From assembly GCA_946222675.1 (NCBI GenBank), contig CAMIMA010000001.1:186001-250000 (forward strand): a stretch of 64,000 nt of DNA. The letters run 5' to 3'. Positions 9,286 through 17,869 of the stretch are shown here, in pieces. Made by a program: the position numbers and the translations under genes. The stretch comes from an uncultured Candidatus Saccharibacteria bacterium (GTDB lineage Bacteria > Patescibacteriota > Saccharimonadia > Saccharimonadales > Saccharimonadaceae). The first letter of the stretch is position 1; each line of letters opens with the position of its first letter. Below the pieces are notes generated by a model that saw nothing but the letters and a program-made list of their open reading frames with translations, did not search any database and was not told the DNA's origin.

Positions 9286-10687
9286 ATCGCGCTGGAAGTG
9301 GCACTGGTTGTTGCCGGTTTGGCCGACGAGCTGGTGGGGCGGAACGCTACTATTTGCACCACTGTTAATGTGGTTTTCGTACCAGCCGATTATTCGCTTT
9401 GGTCGCAACACCAGCATGAATCTTGAGCTATCACTAGCACTAATTTATGTGGCAGTGCTGGGTGTGATAAGTTTGGGCGTAATCTGGCGCGAGCGGCGCC
9501 ATCTCAAGGGCAACTGGCTAGTTTATCTAGTTGCGGCGTTTACCTTATATAGCGCAGTCAGTGTTGTTTGGTCGAGCAACCGCCTGCGCGGCGTGCTAGT
9601 GGCGGGTGTGACGGCGCTACTGGCGGTTGCAGTGATAGCGTTGAAGCTGCGCCAAGCGGAGGTGAAGCGTCTATTGCCAAGCCTAAGGCGACTTTTAATG
9701 GTTGGCGCAACTGTGGTGGCGGTTTTAGCTATTGGCCAGTTTGTAGGTGGTATTTGGTGGAGCACGTGCCACGGCCAGCCAAATCTCTGGCTTTGCCTTG
9801 GTTGTACGGTGGCGCAATTTGGCTTTGTACGTCCAAATGGCTTAGCGATTGAACCGCAGTTTTTGGGTAATTTGATGTTGCTGCCGAGTTTACTAATATT
9901 GTGGCGCTACCTCAATCGGCAGGCAGGTCGTCTTGAGTTGGGGCTACTTTTACTTTACTTAGTAATTATTTTTCTTACGTTGTCGCGCGGTGCTATCTAT
10001 GCGCTGGGGCTAGGCTTTATGGTGCTTTGGGCGCTACATTATCGGCAGTGGCGACGTGGGCTAGTAAGCGCTGGCTGGCTGGTATTGGCGTTTATCGTGT
10101 CGCTTTGGCTGCAGTGCGTGGCGGCGCAGCTTAGTCAATACCACGTGAGTTGGTATGATACGACCAGTCGGGTGGTGGAGCAACTTAGCCTCAATAAAAT
10201 TAAGCTACCGAAGCGAGCGGCGCCAGTGGTTTCACCGGCTCCGGTTTCAACTCAGCCAGCGCCGCGCTATAGCGGCTATGTCGCGGAGTCAACCAATGTG
10301 CGCGTGGCGTTTAGCCACGACGCTCTAGCGATTTGGCGTCATAATTTAACAAGTCAGTTATTTGGTACTGGTTTAGGGTCCTTTGGTGTGGAGCTAGCTA
10401 AGTTGCGCCACAGTACTTGGACTAAGGAAATTGTGCAGAATGAATTTATTGAGGTACTACAGGAGCGTGGGCTGGTTGGACTCTTGCTACTTTTAGGGTT
10501 AATTGGTTACTTAATCTGGCGCGAGCGGCGGTCGAGCTTAATGTTGGCGCTACTCGCAGCCTTTGCGGCACAATATTGCTTCTTTAGTGGGCTGCCGAAT
10601 GCCCTCCATGTTTTTATTGCGCTAGGAATATTATTTAGCGCCACGTCCAGTCAGCACCTGCCAAAAGGTCTGAAAGAGAATGCGTAA
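9269..10687 (+). CDS. O-antigen ligase / polymerase-like membrane protein (Wzy_C family)
   Basis: Integral membrane protein of 472 aa with about ten to twelve hydrophobic segments. A long extracytoplasmic loop at residues ~290-350 is followed by the conserved patch FGTGLGSFGVE and NEFIEVLQERGLVGLLLLL typical of O-antigen ligase/polymerase family proteins (WaaL/Wzy). These move or polymerise lipid-linked glycans outside the membrane. Two consecutive ATG codons (9269, 9272) are possible starts. The 3' end overlaps the convergent sugar transferase gene by 57 bases. In a single-membrane cell the acceptor would be a wall or protein glycan, not lipid A (inference). Confidence 0.8.
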   Translation: MMPDAKSRWKWHWLLPVWPTSWWGGTLLFAPLLMWFSYQPIIRFGRNTSMNLELSLALIYVAVLGVISLGVIWRERRHLKGNWLVYLVAAFTLYSAVSVVWSSNRLRGVLVAGVTALLAVAVIALKLRQAEVKRLLPSLRRLLMVGATVVAVLAIGQFVGGIWWSTCHGQPNLWLCLGCTVAQFGFVRPNGLAIEPQFLGNLMLLPSLLILWRYLNRQAGRLELGLLLLYLVIIFLTLSRGAIYALGLGFMVLWALHYRQWRRGLVSAGWLVLAFIVSLWLQCVAAQLSQYHVSWYDTTSRVVEQLSLNKIKLPKRAAPVVSPAPVSTQPAPRYSGYVAESTNVRVAFSHDALAIWRHNLTSQLFGTGLGSFGVELAKLRHSTWTKEIVQNEFIEVLQERGLVGLLLLLGLIGYLIWRERRSSLMLALLAAFAAQYCFFSGLPNALHVFIALGILFSATSSQHLPKGLKENA

Positions 10688-12040
10688 ATCCATTAGATAA
10701 GTCCAGTGTTGGACGTAGTAAACGTCGAGTTTACGGCGCTGTTCCCATGGCAAATCGCGCCGACCGGAGATTTGTGCAAGACCGGTGATACCGGATTTAA
10801 CGTTGAGGATGGTGTGTTTGTTGGCATAGCTATTGAGTTCTTCGGGAATGAGGGCACGTGGGCCGACGAGTGAGATGTCTCCGCGGAGGACGTTAAATAA
10901 CTGCGGTAGTTCATCAAGCGAGTACTTGCGCAAAAAGTGGCCAATCTTGGTGACGCGCGGGTCATGCTCTAAAAAGTCGCCATTAGTGCGGTAGTGCTTG
11001 ATTAATTCTGGTTTACCCATCATTGTAAAGGCCTGTTCTGGCGTGGTGCCATCGTATTTGGCGTATTGCGTGCGGAATTTATAGAGCTGGAATTGTTGGT
11101 CGCCACGCGTGAGGCGGGTTTGATGAAAGAGCGCGCTGCCGTGTGGGTCACTAAGCTTCTCCGCTAGGTAAATTATCAGGAAGAGTGGTGAGAGGATGAT
11201 CAGTCCGCAGAAGCTGGCGATGAAGTCGAAGAGGCGTTTAAAGACACGTCGCCAGCCGATTAGCTGGGTTGGGCGAACCGATATAACTGGTACGTCACCC
11301 ATAAATAGTTCCATTTCGAGCTTGCGGCCGAGCTCGCTAGTGTCGGTTGGTACAAACTTAAAGTCGGCATAATGCGCCTCAGCGTAGCTGAGGTACTCGG
11401 AATTGATTTTAGTTTCAATGGGAGAATTGGCTTGAATAATTAAGTCCGGCTGGACGGCCAAAGTGGCTTCGTCAAAGGTTTTAAATGTTGTCCAACGCAG
11501 CCTTCGGTCGCCAACTACACCAGCCAGTTCGTAACCACTACCGGGCTGTTGAATTGCCCGCACGATGGCGTGGGCTACGGCGCTCGTGCCAACTACTAGA
11601 ACCTTAGGCAGCCCCGACGACCAGCGGTGGATAAGATAGCGCATGCCATAGAGGAAGCTACGCTCAAGCCCTAGAAGTATTATTGAGAGTATAAAGCCGT
11701 ACACCACCACCTTTTTAGCTGGGAAAATTGGGTCGACATGAAAGTAATCCACAAACACCATAAATAGCATGGCGGCAAAGGCGCCGACTAGGAGGCGACA
11801 CACTAGCTTTATGACGGTGCGTTGGTGACGATAGAGACCAATTAAGCTGAAGATAATTAAGTTGAATGGCAGGAGGAGGAGCAGGGACACAAAGAAGGCG
11901 CGCGCTGAGACGAAAGTCTGTACTGGGTCGGTGATAATTTTCATGCGCCAGATATAAGCGAGTGAGTAGGCGCCTAAGATGGCTAAAATATCACCCACAA
12001 TTAAAGTAAAAATAAAGCGTAAAGTGATTCGGGCTTGCAT
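10631..12040 (-). CDS. Polyprenyl-phosphate glycosylphosphotransferase (initiating sugar transferase)
   Basis: Starts surface glycan synthesis by moving a sugar-1-phosphate onto undecaprenyl phosphate. The N-terminus has four to five membrane helices (residues ~1-125), then a CoA-binding-like Rossmann region (VLVVGTSAVAHAIVRAI). The C-terminal bacterial sugar transferase domain (~290-469) has the hallmark motifs LYKFRT, YSLDELPQLFNVLRGDISLVGPR and GITGLAQISGR. Length 469 aa is normal for WbaP/WcaJ-type large enzymes. The start follows a TATAAT box by 6 bases (leaderless). It is convergent with the ligase-like gene. Confidence 0.93.
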   Translation of the reverse strand: MQARITLRFIFTLIVGDILAILGAYSLAYIWRMKIITDPVQTFVSARAFFVSLLLLLPFNLIIFSLIGLYRHQRTVIKLVCRLLVGAFAAMLFMVFVDYFHVDPIFPAKKVVVYGFILSIILLGLERSFLYGMRYLIHRWSSGLPKVLVVGTSAVAHAIVRAIQQPGSGYELAGVVGDRRLRWTTFKTFDEATLAVQPDLIIQANSPIETKINSEYLSYAEAHYADFKFVPTDTSELGRKLEMELFMGDVPVISVRPTQLIGWRRVFKRLFDFIASFCGLIILSPLFLIIYLAEKLSDPHGSALFHQTRLTRGDQQFQLYKFRTQYAKYDGTTPEQAFTMMGKPELIKHYRTNGDFLEHDPRVTKIGHFLRKYSLDELPQLFNVLRGDISLVGPRALIPEELNSYANKHTILNVKSGITGLAQISGRRDLPWEQRRKLDVYYVQHWTYLMDLRILFQTFWQVLTGRGAK

Positions 12041-12103
12041 ACTTATATTATACTATAACTAGTGTTATTATTGCAGTAGTAACAGAATTTTGCTAAAATA
12101 TTA

Positions 12104-13837
12104 ATGCTTATGACAATGAAGAATCGCAGCGATGTAGACGGCTTTATCCTACATCCCACCACTAAACACCACAACCGCGAAATCAAAGCCGATTCCGCTA
12201 AAGAAGACGAAATTGTCGTCACCAAAGCCTCGCGTCGACATACTGCGGCTGAGGTTAAGTTAAATGACAGCGAGTTTGACGCCAAGATTATGGATGATGT
12301 CAAAGATTCGCTAAATAATCTTACTGAGAGCGACGACGCTGAGCCTCAAGAGACTCAATTACCACGACGCCGCCATACCTCGAAGCCGCGGAACGTTAAA
12401 AAGATTATCAAGCGTGTGATATTAGTTTTGGTTTTACTACTATTATTAGTGGTGGGTTACTTTGGTGTGAAGGTGTTTATGGCTGGCAATAAGGTATTTA
12501 AGGGTAACTTCCTTAGTGTCTTTACTACAAAGGCTAAATTAAAGACCGATCAAAACGGCCGAAGCAACATTTTAATTTTTGGGACCTCAGGTTATTCAAT
12601 GAATGCCAATGCCTGGGATGGCGCCATGTTGACTGATTCTATTATGGTGCTTTCAGTCGACCAGGAGAAGAAAAATGCCTACATGATATCATTGCCGCGC
12701 GATTTGTATGTTAAATATAGTAATGCTGCTGGCCAGCATAACACCGGTAAGCTAAATGAAGTCTATTACTTTAATAATAAGAAAAATAATGATGAGCCGG
12801 CCGGCGCCAAGGCTCTGATGGCGAAGGCAGGTAGTATTTTGGGGCTGGATATTCAGTATTACGTTCATGCTGACTGGTCGGCGCTGACGCAAATTGTTGA
12901 TGCTGTGGGTGGTGTCGATATTAAGATCGAGAGCTCAGATAAGCGTGGCATTTATGATTCTGGTACGAAGATTCGCTACAAGCAGGGGCAGGTGGTCCAC
13001 CTTAATGGTGAGCGGGCTTTGGCGCTAGCACGGGCGCGTAATCACAACCGTGGTGACTATGGTCTTGCGGGTGGCAACTATGCGCGTGAGCAGAATCAGC
13101 AGCGGATTTTGACGGCCGTGCAAGCGAAGATACTTAGTGCCAACACCTTGCTTAATGTAGTGGCAATTAATAGCTTAATTGATGCCATTGGTGGCAACAT
13201 GGTGACCAACTTTGATGCCACTAACATCCAAACACTAGTAGACCTTGCGAAGTCAATTAAGAATAAAGATATTCGCCACTTGCCGCTCGTGCAGCGTCTT
13301 GATGGCGGCCCAAATTTGGTGTCTAGCTACACGGAGGGTGGGTCGTACAAGGGTGAAGCGCCAGTAGCTGGTGTGTTCGATTACTCGCAGATTCAAAAAT
13401 ATGTGGCAGATAATCTCTCGGGAGCGATGAATGATACGCATGAATCAGCCACGATTGATGTTTTAAACGCTTCAAAGACGGCTGGGCTTGCGGCTAATAA
13501 GGCTGAGACGCTGAAGCGCGAACATTACAAGGTGGGGCAGGTTGGCAACGCGCCAACTCAAGACCAAACTGAGCCGGTGAAGATTTATTGTCGCAATAAG
13601 AATTTGCCAGCTACCACGAAGGCATTGCAGCAGAAATATGGAGTTACTGTAGTTGACGGCGACCTGGCGAATTACAAGACAGAAGCGGACTTTATTGTAG
13701 TATTTGGTGCGGGTGCCAAGCCAGATGATAATACAACTAGTAGTCGCGGTGGGGCGATTAATCAGAAGCAACTCCAAGAGCTGATGGGCGGTAATACTAC
13801 TACAGTAGCGAAGCCAAAGCGTGGCGGCCGTCGTTAG
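12104..13837 (+). CDS. LytR-CpsA-Psr (LCP) family glycan transferase with LytR_C domain
   Basis: LCP enzymes attach lipid-linked glycans to peptidoglycan outside the cell. A ~100-residue charged cytoplasmic tail precedes one membrane segment (residues ~103-126, VILVLVLLLLLVVGYFGV). The LCP domain (~145-330) shows the expected D-SIMVLSVD and SLPRDLYV motifs and conserved Arg (ARNHNRGDYG). The C-terminus (~445-540) is a LytR_C domain (IDVLNAS-AGLAANKAETLK). A TAAAAT box at 12094-12099 lies 4 bases before this ATG and 10 before the next ATG (12110), so the exact start is uncertain by two residues. As the last step of the glycan cluster it is a natural partner of the exporter and sugar transferase. 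Confidence 0.93.
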   Translation: MLMTMKNRSDVDGFILHPTTKHHNREIKADSAKEDEIVVTKASRRHTAAEVKLNDSEFDAKIMDDVKDSLNNLTESDDAEPQETQLPRRRHTSKPRNVKKIIKRVILVLVLLLLLVVGYFGVKVFMAGNKVFKGNFLSVFTTKAKLKTDQNGRSNILIFGTSGYSMNANAWDGAMLTDSIMVLSVDQEKKNAYMISLPRDLYVKYSNAAGQHNTGKLNEVYYFNNKKNNDEPAGAKALMAKAGSILGLDIQYYVHADWSALTQIVDAVGGVDIKIESSDKRGIYDSGTKIRYKQGQVVHLNGERALALARARNHNRGDYGLAGGNYAREQNQQRILTAVQAKILSANTLLNVVAINSLIDAIGGNMVTNFDATNIQTLVDLAKSIKNKDIRHLPLVQRLDGGPNLVSSYTEGGSYKGEAPVAGVFDYSQIQKYVADNLSGAMNDTHESATIDVLNASKTAGLAANKAETLKREHYKVGQVGNAPTQDQTEPVKIYCRNKNLPATTKALQQKYGVTVVDGDLANYKTEADFIVVFGAGAKPDDNTTSSRGGAINQKQLQELMGGNTTTVAKPKRGGRR

Positions 13838-13844
13838 ATTGTGT

Positions 13845-13850
13845 TATAAT
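13845..13850 (+). promoter_or_regulatory. Extended -10 (TGTTATAAT) for tRNA-Pro
   Basis: TATAAT preceded by TGT lies 14 bases upstream of the tRNA 5' end; transcription should begin about 6 bases before the mature tRNA. Confidence 0.65.
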
Positions 13851-13863
13851 TAGACTTGTCTGG

Positions 13864-13939
13864 CGGGGCGTAGCGCAGCTGGTAGCGCGCAGTGTTCGGG
13901 ACGCTGAGGTCGCCCGTTCGAATCGGGTCGCCCCGACCA
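13864..13939 (+). tRNA. tRNA-Pro(CGG)
   Basis: 76 nt with a 7-bp acceptor stem (CGGGGCG/CGCCCCG), discriminator A and encoded CCA. The anticodon loop TTCGGGA gives CGG with G37, and C1:G72 is the usual bacterial tRNA-Pro end. T-loop TTCGAAT is standard. Confidence 0.95.
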
Positions 13940-13950
13940 GCATAATTATA

Positions 13951-13974
13951 AGAGGCCTAGCGTAGGCCTCTTTT
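13951..13974 (+). terminator. Intrinsic terminator after tRNA-Pro
   Basis: Stem AGAGGCCTA/TAGGCCTCT with a 2-base loop and TTTT tail, 11 bases after the tRNA. It ends 4 bases before the stop of the convergent 13979 gene. Confidence 0.85.
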
Positions 13975-13978
13975 GTAT

Positions 13979-14443
13979 TTATTGTTGACGTTGTTGAGTT
14001 AGCTGCTTGATGGTATCGAGATAAGGGCGTTTGATGGTGAGATAATCAAACATTGGCGCAGCGCTTGGTTCGGTTGGATCTTGATAAATCCATGGCACGA
14101 TTTGTTCCGCTTTGGGAATGAATTTACTGGTGATTTGTCCAGTAGTAAGTTTAATGCAAAACATTGCGTTAAACCAGCTGCGGTCGCTTGCTAGCCAGAG
14201 GTCGCTAAAACCTTGATAAATTTGTCGGTCGGTAATCTGCCAAGACTGCGTAATGGTGCTATCAGTACTATTACCTGAGCGATAAACATTGAGACTTGTA
14301 AGTTGTAATGAATTAGTTTCAGGGTTGCGAGCGAGCCGCACAAACACGCCGCCATCGATTGCATCGGGATGGAGGTTGTGTAAATTATTGGCAATTAATT
14401 GACAAACATTAATGAAGATTTGATCGCGCTTTGAACTATCCAT
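13979..14443 (-). CDS. Hypothetical cytoplasmic protein (154 aa)
   Basis: Not recognised. No signal peptide or membrane segment. The sequence begins MDSSKRDQIFINVCQLIANN and looks mixed alpha/beta, with a C-terminal part rich in Pro, Ile and Gln. A strong ribosome binding site (GGGGGGTAA) lies before the ATG. It follows the mscS gene by 8 bases on the same strand, so it is likely co-transcribed with the channel from the leaderless mscS promoter. No function assigned. Confidence 0.7.
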   Translation of the reverse strand: MDSSKRDQIFINVCQLIANNLHNLHPDAIDGGVFVRLARNPETNSLQLTSLNVYRSGNSTDSTITQSWQITDRQIYQGFSDLWLASDRSWFNAMFCIKLTTGQITSKFIPKAEQIVPWIYQDPTEPSAAPMFDYLTIKRPYLDTIKQLTQQRQQ

Positions 14444-14451
14444 TTACCCCC

Positions 14452-15306
14452 CTAATTAACATCGGCAATTGTCACATCAGATTTTTGTAGCTCAACAATC
14501 AACCGCTTTTTAAATTCTGCGCAAACACGCCACTGTTGACCCGGCATACAAGTGCCGACCGCCTTAACGTTCATTCCGTTGGCGCCGATTTCACCAAACT
14601 CGTCGTAATGTGGTGGGTCGACGATATCTTTACCCCACTTAGCATCGTTTGCCATCTCGCGTCCAACGCGGTTTACGATATCGACGATATCATCGACATT
14701 AGTGTTGGACTGTACAGCAAAGACGAAGCGGAATTGTGAATAGCCCATGGTGCGGTTGGTGACCTCGATAATGCCACCGTTTGGGATGAAGTGAAAATTG
14801 CCGCCGTGGTCGCGTAGGGCGGTGCGACGGAGTGAAATAGCAGTGACGGTGCCTTCGCAATTTATGTTGCTGGTGTTATGGATGATGACGTAGTCACCAA
14901 CGCGATATTGGTTTTCAAGGACGATAAAGAAGCCGGCGAGGCAGTCCTTCACAATACTCTGTGCGCCAAAACCAAGTGCCACACCAAGGATTCCAGCGCT
15001 AGCGAGAATTGGCGCTAAATTAATGCCGAATTCTTTCAGGATGGTATAGGTGACGGTGAGTGCGATAATGACTTTAATAACCATTGCAAAGAGTCCGCCG
15101 AGGGTGCGGAGACGCTTTTTGCGCTCGGAGAGCTGAAGTTTAGTCTCATGCGGGATTTTGTGGGTGGCGTGGCGGATGATAAATTGCACCGACCGGCTAG
15201 TCATCTTGTAGGCAATCAAGCCAACGACAAGAGCAATGAGAATACCAGCCCAGTTGACATGAGTAAACCACTGTTCGATGCGGCTGGTAAAAATAGACAT
15301 ATCCAT
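14452..15306 (-). CDS. mscS: Small-conductance mechanosensitive channel (MscS family)
   Basis: Membrane channel that opens under tension to release osmolytes during hypo-osmotic shock. Three membrane helices are visible (about residues 17-35, 70-92 and 96-125). The Gly/Ala-rich pore helix reads ILASAGILGVALGFGAQSIVKD, followed by the beta domain entry NQYRVGDYV and the GTV-AISLRRTALRD signature of MscS. Length 284 aa matches the E. coli protein. The first of two ATG codons (15306) is chosen because it lies 6 bases after TACAAT, giving a leaderless transcript. Confidence 0.93.
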   Translation of the reverse strand: MDMSIFTSRIEQWFTHVNWAGILIALVVGLIAYKMTSRSVQFIIRHATHKIPHETKLQLSERKKRLRTLGGLFAMVIKVIIALTVTYTILKEFGINLAPILASAGILGVALGFGAQSIVKDCLAGFFIVLENQYRVGDYVIIHNTSNINCEGTVTAISLRRTALRDHGGNFHFIPNGGIIEVTNRTMGYSQFRFVFAVQSNTNVDDIVDIVNRVGREMANDAKWGKDIVDPPHYDEFGEIGANGMNVKAVGTCMPGQQWRVCAEFKKRLIVELQKSDVTIADVN

Positions 15307-15360
15307 ATTCCTATTGTAGCAGATTGGCCGAATTTGCGGTAATTTGCTACAATAACCAAG

Positions 15361-16038
15361 ATGAATCAGGCGATAAACCCCAACGACTTTATTATTACGC
15401 GGAAGCGCAAACTTTATAAGTTTGCAGTATTCCAGACACTCAGTAACTGCTACGACACGGCGACGTGGCAGGCGCAGCGCGCAACTTTGCTACAAAATAC
15501 CACTAGCTTGACAGTGGAAGTCGGTGCTGGCTCGGGGTTATTTTTAACCGAGCTTGCGCGGCGACATCCGGAGCGGACTTTTGTGGCAGTAGACCGTAAG
15601 TCTGACCGGCTGTATTTGGGCGCAAAGGCGGCGCTAGCGGATAACTTGACCAACATTTTTTACCTCTGGACGGAGGCGAAGCGACTGACTGATTTATTTG
15701 ATTTACACAGTGTGGATAACCTGTGGATAACTTTTCCTGACCCGTGGCCGCAAGAGTCGAATATTAAGCATCGCCTGACTAATGCCGCGCGGTTAAAGGA
15801 CTACCAAGCGCTACTAAAGCCGACGGGGCAGTTGGAGTTCAAGACTGACAATACGCCGCTATTTAGCTGGTCGGTGCCGCAATTTACTGCGCCTTGGCAA
15901 GTAGATTATACGACTGACGACTTACATACTGCTCCGGAAATTGATGAGGCGGCGGATGCGCGCGTGATGACAAGTTATGAGGCGCGTTATCGCGCTGAGG
16001 GTAAGCCGATTCATTATTTGCGTGCCCACTTGATTTAG
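15361..16038 (+). CDS. trmB: tRNA (guanine-N7-)-methyltransferase
   Basis: Uses S-adenosylmethionine to form m7G46 in tRNA variable loops. The SAM-binding motif VEVGAGSGLFLTELARRHPERTFVAVD is at residues ~52-76, followed by the TrmB signature ITFPDPWPQE (residues ~122-131, with usual KKRH replaced by SNIKHR) and the C-terminal TSYEARYRAEGKPIHYL. Length 225 aa is typical. The ATG follows a TACAAT box by 7 bases and no Shine-Dalgarno is present. Confidence 0.95.
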   Translation: MNQAINPNDFIITRKRKLYKFAVFQTLSNCYDTATWQAQRATLLQNTTSLTVEVGAGSGLFLTELARRHPERTFVAVDRKSDRLYLGAKAALADNLTNIFYLWTEAKRLTDLFDLHSVDNLWITFPDPWPQESNIKHRLTNAARLKDYQALLKPTGQLEFKTDNTPLFSWSVPQFTAPWQVDYTTDDLHTAPEIDEAADARVMTSYEARYRAEGKPIHYLRAHLI

Positions 16039-16059
16039 CTTGTGCTATAATTTAGGTAA

Positions 16060-16740
16060 GTGAAAATTAATTTTGAGTCGCAAAGTACCACTGCCACGCC
16101 AGGTGAATTCCAAATAACGCCCGTGCGCGCTAAGTTTGATATAAGACTGGCGGTGCTCCTTGGCGGCTTGGTGATGCTTATCATTCTAGTGCCCTTAATT
16201 GCCGTGGCTTTGCGGTCGAATAATTTGCGGATGTTGCAGCTACGTGACGACGTAGTGCAGGCCGATAAGACGGGTCACATTGAAGCCGTGCAGGCAGCGG
16301 CGCGCCGGTTGCATCGCTATACTTTGACGCATATGAATACCACTACGGGTAAGATTGCGCTTCAAACGGTCTATAACAACGCCGTCCAGCAGGCGATGGA
16401 GCAGACATTTGCAACCATCGATAAAGACGCCTACCATCGGGCGGAGCGGGCTTGCGGTGACAAGTTGGCGGCGGGCGGTTATCCAGCGCTGGCTTCTTGT
16501 GTCTCGCAGCGGGTTGGGCAGCACAATCTGGAGCGCGCACCATTAAAGGTTGATCCCAGCCTCTATTATGTGGACTATTTAGCGCCGCGCTTTAGCTTTG
16601 ATTTGGCGGGCTGGTTGATGGTTTTAGCTATGTTAACAGTGGTGGTAATTGTTATTGATTTAGCGCGGTGCGCGGTGGCGGTTGTGATAACAGTAGTAAG
16701 GCGTCGCCGTAATAGTGGTAAAACTATTGACACGGCATAA
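16060..16740 (+). CDS. Hypothetical two-helix membrane protein (226 aa)
   Basis: Not recognised. Starts at GTG 16060, 8 bases after TATAAT (extended -10 TGCTATAAT), so probably leaderless. Membrane helices are at ~26-50 and ~183-212. Between them is a mostly helical extracytoplasmic stretch with two Cys (ERACGDK and ALASCVSQ) that could pair. The C-terminus is a short basic tail (RRRRNSGK). The last codons overlap the -35 of the next gene. Confidence 0.7.
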   Translation: MKINFESQSTTATPGEFQITPVRAKFDIRLAVLLGGLVMLIILVPLIAVALRSNNLRMLQLRDDVVQADKTGHIEAVQAAARRLHRYTLTHMNTTTGKIALQTVYNNAVQQAMEQTFATIDKDAYHRAERACGDKLAAGGYPALASCVSQRVGQHNLERAPLKVDPSLYYVDYLAPRFSFDLAGWLMVLAMLTVVVIVIDLARCAVAVVITVVRRRRNSGKTIDTA

Positions 16741-16754
16741 TAGTATAGTATATT
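16727..16754 (+). promoter_or_regulatory. Promoter of the 16782 gene
   Basis: TTGACA (16727-16732), 16-base spacer, TATATT (16749-16754). The -35 lies inside the last codons of the preceding gene. Confidence 0.65.
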
Positions 16755-16781
16755 ATGCAAAGGTAAACTAAAAGGAGGAAC

Positions 16782-17003
16782 ATGGCAGTTTATTCACAGC
16801 AGAATTCTAAGGGGGTGACATACTACCTACACGAGAAGAAAGTCGTTTTGCGCGGTGGTCGCGAGCAGACTATTTACTTCTTCGCCAAGAACATTGGCGG
16901 CAACAGCGGTAAGGAAACTCCACTTGAGGCTGTCCCAGAGGGCCGCGTGGTGGCGGAAAACCCACGTAACGGTCTATTGACTTTACGACGCAAGGAAGCT
17001 TAG
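16782..17003 (+). CDS. Small conserved-looking basic protein of unknown function (73 aa)
   Basis: Begins MAVYSQQNSKGVTYYLHEKK and ends in LRRKEA; mixed beta strand pattern, no membrane segment. A very strong ribosome binding site (AAAAGGAGGAAC), its own consensus promoter and a dedicated terminator suggest high expression as a single gene, as for an abundant nucleoid or ribosome-associated protein. That is inference; no family is recognised. Confidence 0.75.
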   Translation: MAVYSQQNSKGVTYYLHEKKVVLRGGREQTIYFFAKNIGGNSGKETPLEAVPEGRVVAENPRNGLLTLRRKEA

Positions 17004-17013
17004 TTAAAGATAG

Positions 17014-17033
17014 CGGGGCTTAGCCCCGTTTTT
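17014..17033 (+). terminator. Intrinsic terminator
   Basis: 6-bp GC stem CGGGGC/GCCCCG with 3-base loop and T5 tail directly after the 73-aa gene; the next ATG is 10 bases further on. Confidence 0.85.
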
Positions 17034-17043
17034 GGTAGGAATT

Positions 17044-17328
17044 ATGGTATATCATTTTATTGGCAATAGAGACAAGAACCCGCCGGCGCCAAAGGTAGAA
17101 CGGACGCCGGAGTATTATGACCGGCTGAGAGGCGAGCTTGGCCGGCTGGCGATGGAATATGACCAGCTAGACTGGCAGTGGGAGCAGTACGACCGCTGCG
17201 GCTATGACACTTACCGCACTAGTATGCAGATGGACCAAAATCGCGCTCGTCAGCAGGCAATTGAAACAGAACTTGCGACTGACCCACGTAATACCGAAAC
17301 AAAAAATCAGCCACCAAGGGCTGAATAA
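17044..17328 (+). CDS. Hypothetical small protein, likely coiled coil (94 aa)
   Basis: ATG 17044 is preferred over an upstream TTG inside the terminator tail because TAGGAATT precedes it. The body (about residues 25-90) is a charged helix rich in Arg, Glu, Gln and Tyr (LRGELGRLAMEYDQLDWQWEQYDR), suggesting a short coiled coil. No signal peptide. It depends on read-through past the terminator or an unseen promoter. Function unknown. Confidence 0.55.
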   Translation: MVYHFIGNRDKNPPAPKVERTPEYYDRLRGELGRLAMEYDQLDWQWEQYDRCGYDTYRTSMQMDQNRARQQAIETELATDPRNTETKNQPPRAE

Positions 17329-17331
17329 GAT

Positions 17332-17407
17332 TGGTCGGGGCGACTGGGTTTGAACCAGTGACCAATCGGTTATGAGCCGACTGCTCTAACCACTGAGCTA
17401 CGCCCCG
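17332..17407 (-). tRNA. tRNA-Ile2 (CAU, lysidine-dependent) by similarity
   Basis: 76 nt, acceptor CGGGGCG/CGCCCCG, discriminator A, encoded CCA, anticodon loop CTCATAA. The D arm, anticodon region and variable loop (GTGGTTAGAGCAG and TTGGTC) follow bacterial tRNA-Ile2 rather than elongator Met. C11:G24 rules out initiator. tilS, whose product makes lysidine on this tRNA, is in the same window (60163). The -10 TATAAT (17416-17421, minus) is only 8 bases from the 5' end, so the primary transcript may start at or one base before the mature end. Confidence 0.85.
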
Positions 17408-17447
17408 CTACGAATATTATAGCATAGAATGTGTTATAATAACGGTA

Positions 17448-17849
17448 ATGCTTGAGCAATTAAAGGCTAAATTTGCGAAGTTGGCCAGTCCCGGTATGTT
17501 GATTATCGTGGGCGTGGCCGTTTTTTGGCTTGGATTTATGACTATCACTATCGACGTGATGAACCGTAACTACCGTTTGCAGCGGCAAGTTGACCAAGGA
17601 GTGCTCGATAATCAAGTGATTGAAATTCAGAATGAGAATTTGCGTTTAGAACAGGCGTATTACAAAACCAACGAGTATTTGGAGCTATCGGCGCGGGCGC
17701 TATTAGGTAAGGCCTTGCCGGGCGAGCATTTGGTGTTACTAAAGCGCGCCGAGGTAGCTGATACCAACCAAGGCAAGACCAATCAGCAGTTTGAACAGCG
17801 TTCCAACCTTGACCAGTGGCTTGATTTCTTGTCCGGCAAACATAACTAA
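17448..17849 (+). CDS. FtsB/DivIC-like septum formation protein
   Basis: Small bitopic protein with one membrane helix (residues ~16-36, MLIIVGVAVFWLGFMTITI) followed by a coiled coil (YRLQRQVDQGVLDNQVIEIQ-NENLRLEQAYYKT) and the ELSARALLGKALPGE stretch typical of FtsB/DivIC. These scaffold the division machinery with FtsL and FtsQ/DivIB. 133 aa is normal. Starts 7 bases after TATAAT (leaderless). Followed by a pseudopilin gene. Confidence 0.8.
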   Translation: MLEQLKAKFAKLASPGMLIIVGVAVFWLGFMTITIDVMNRNYRLQRQVDQGVLDNQVIEIQNENLRLEQAYYKTNEYLELSARALLGKALPGEHLVLLKRAEVADTNQGKTNQQFEQRSNLDQWLDFLSGKHN

Positions 17850-17869
17850 AGTGTGCTAAAATGATAGTA

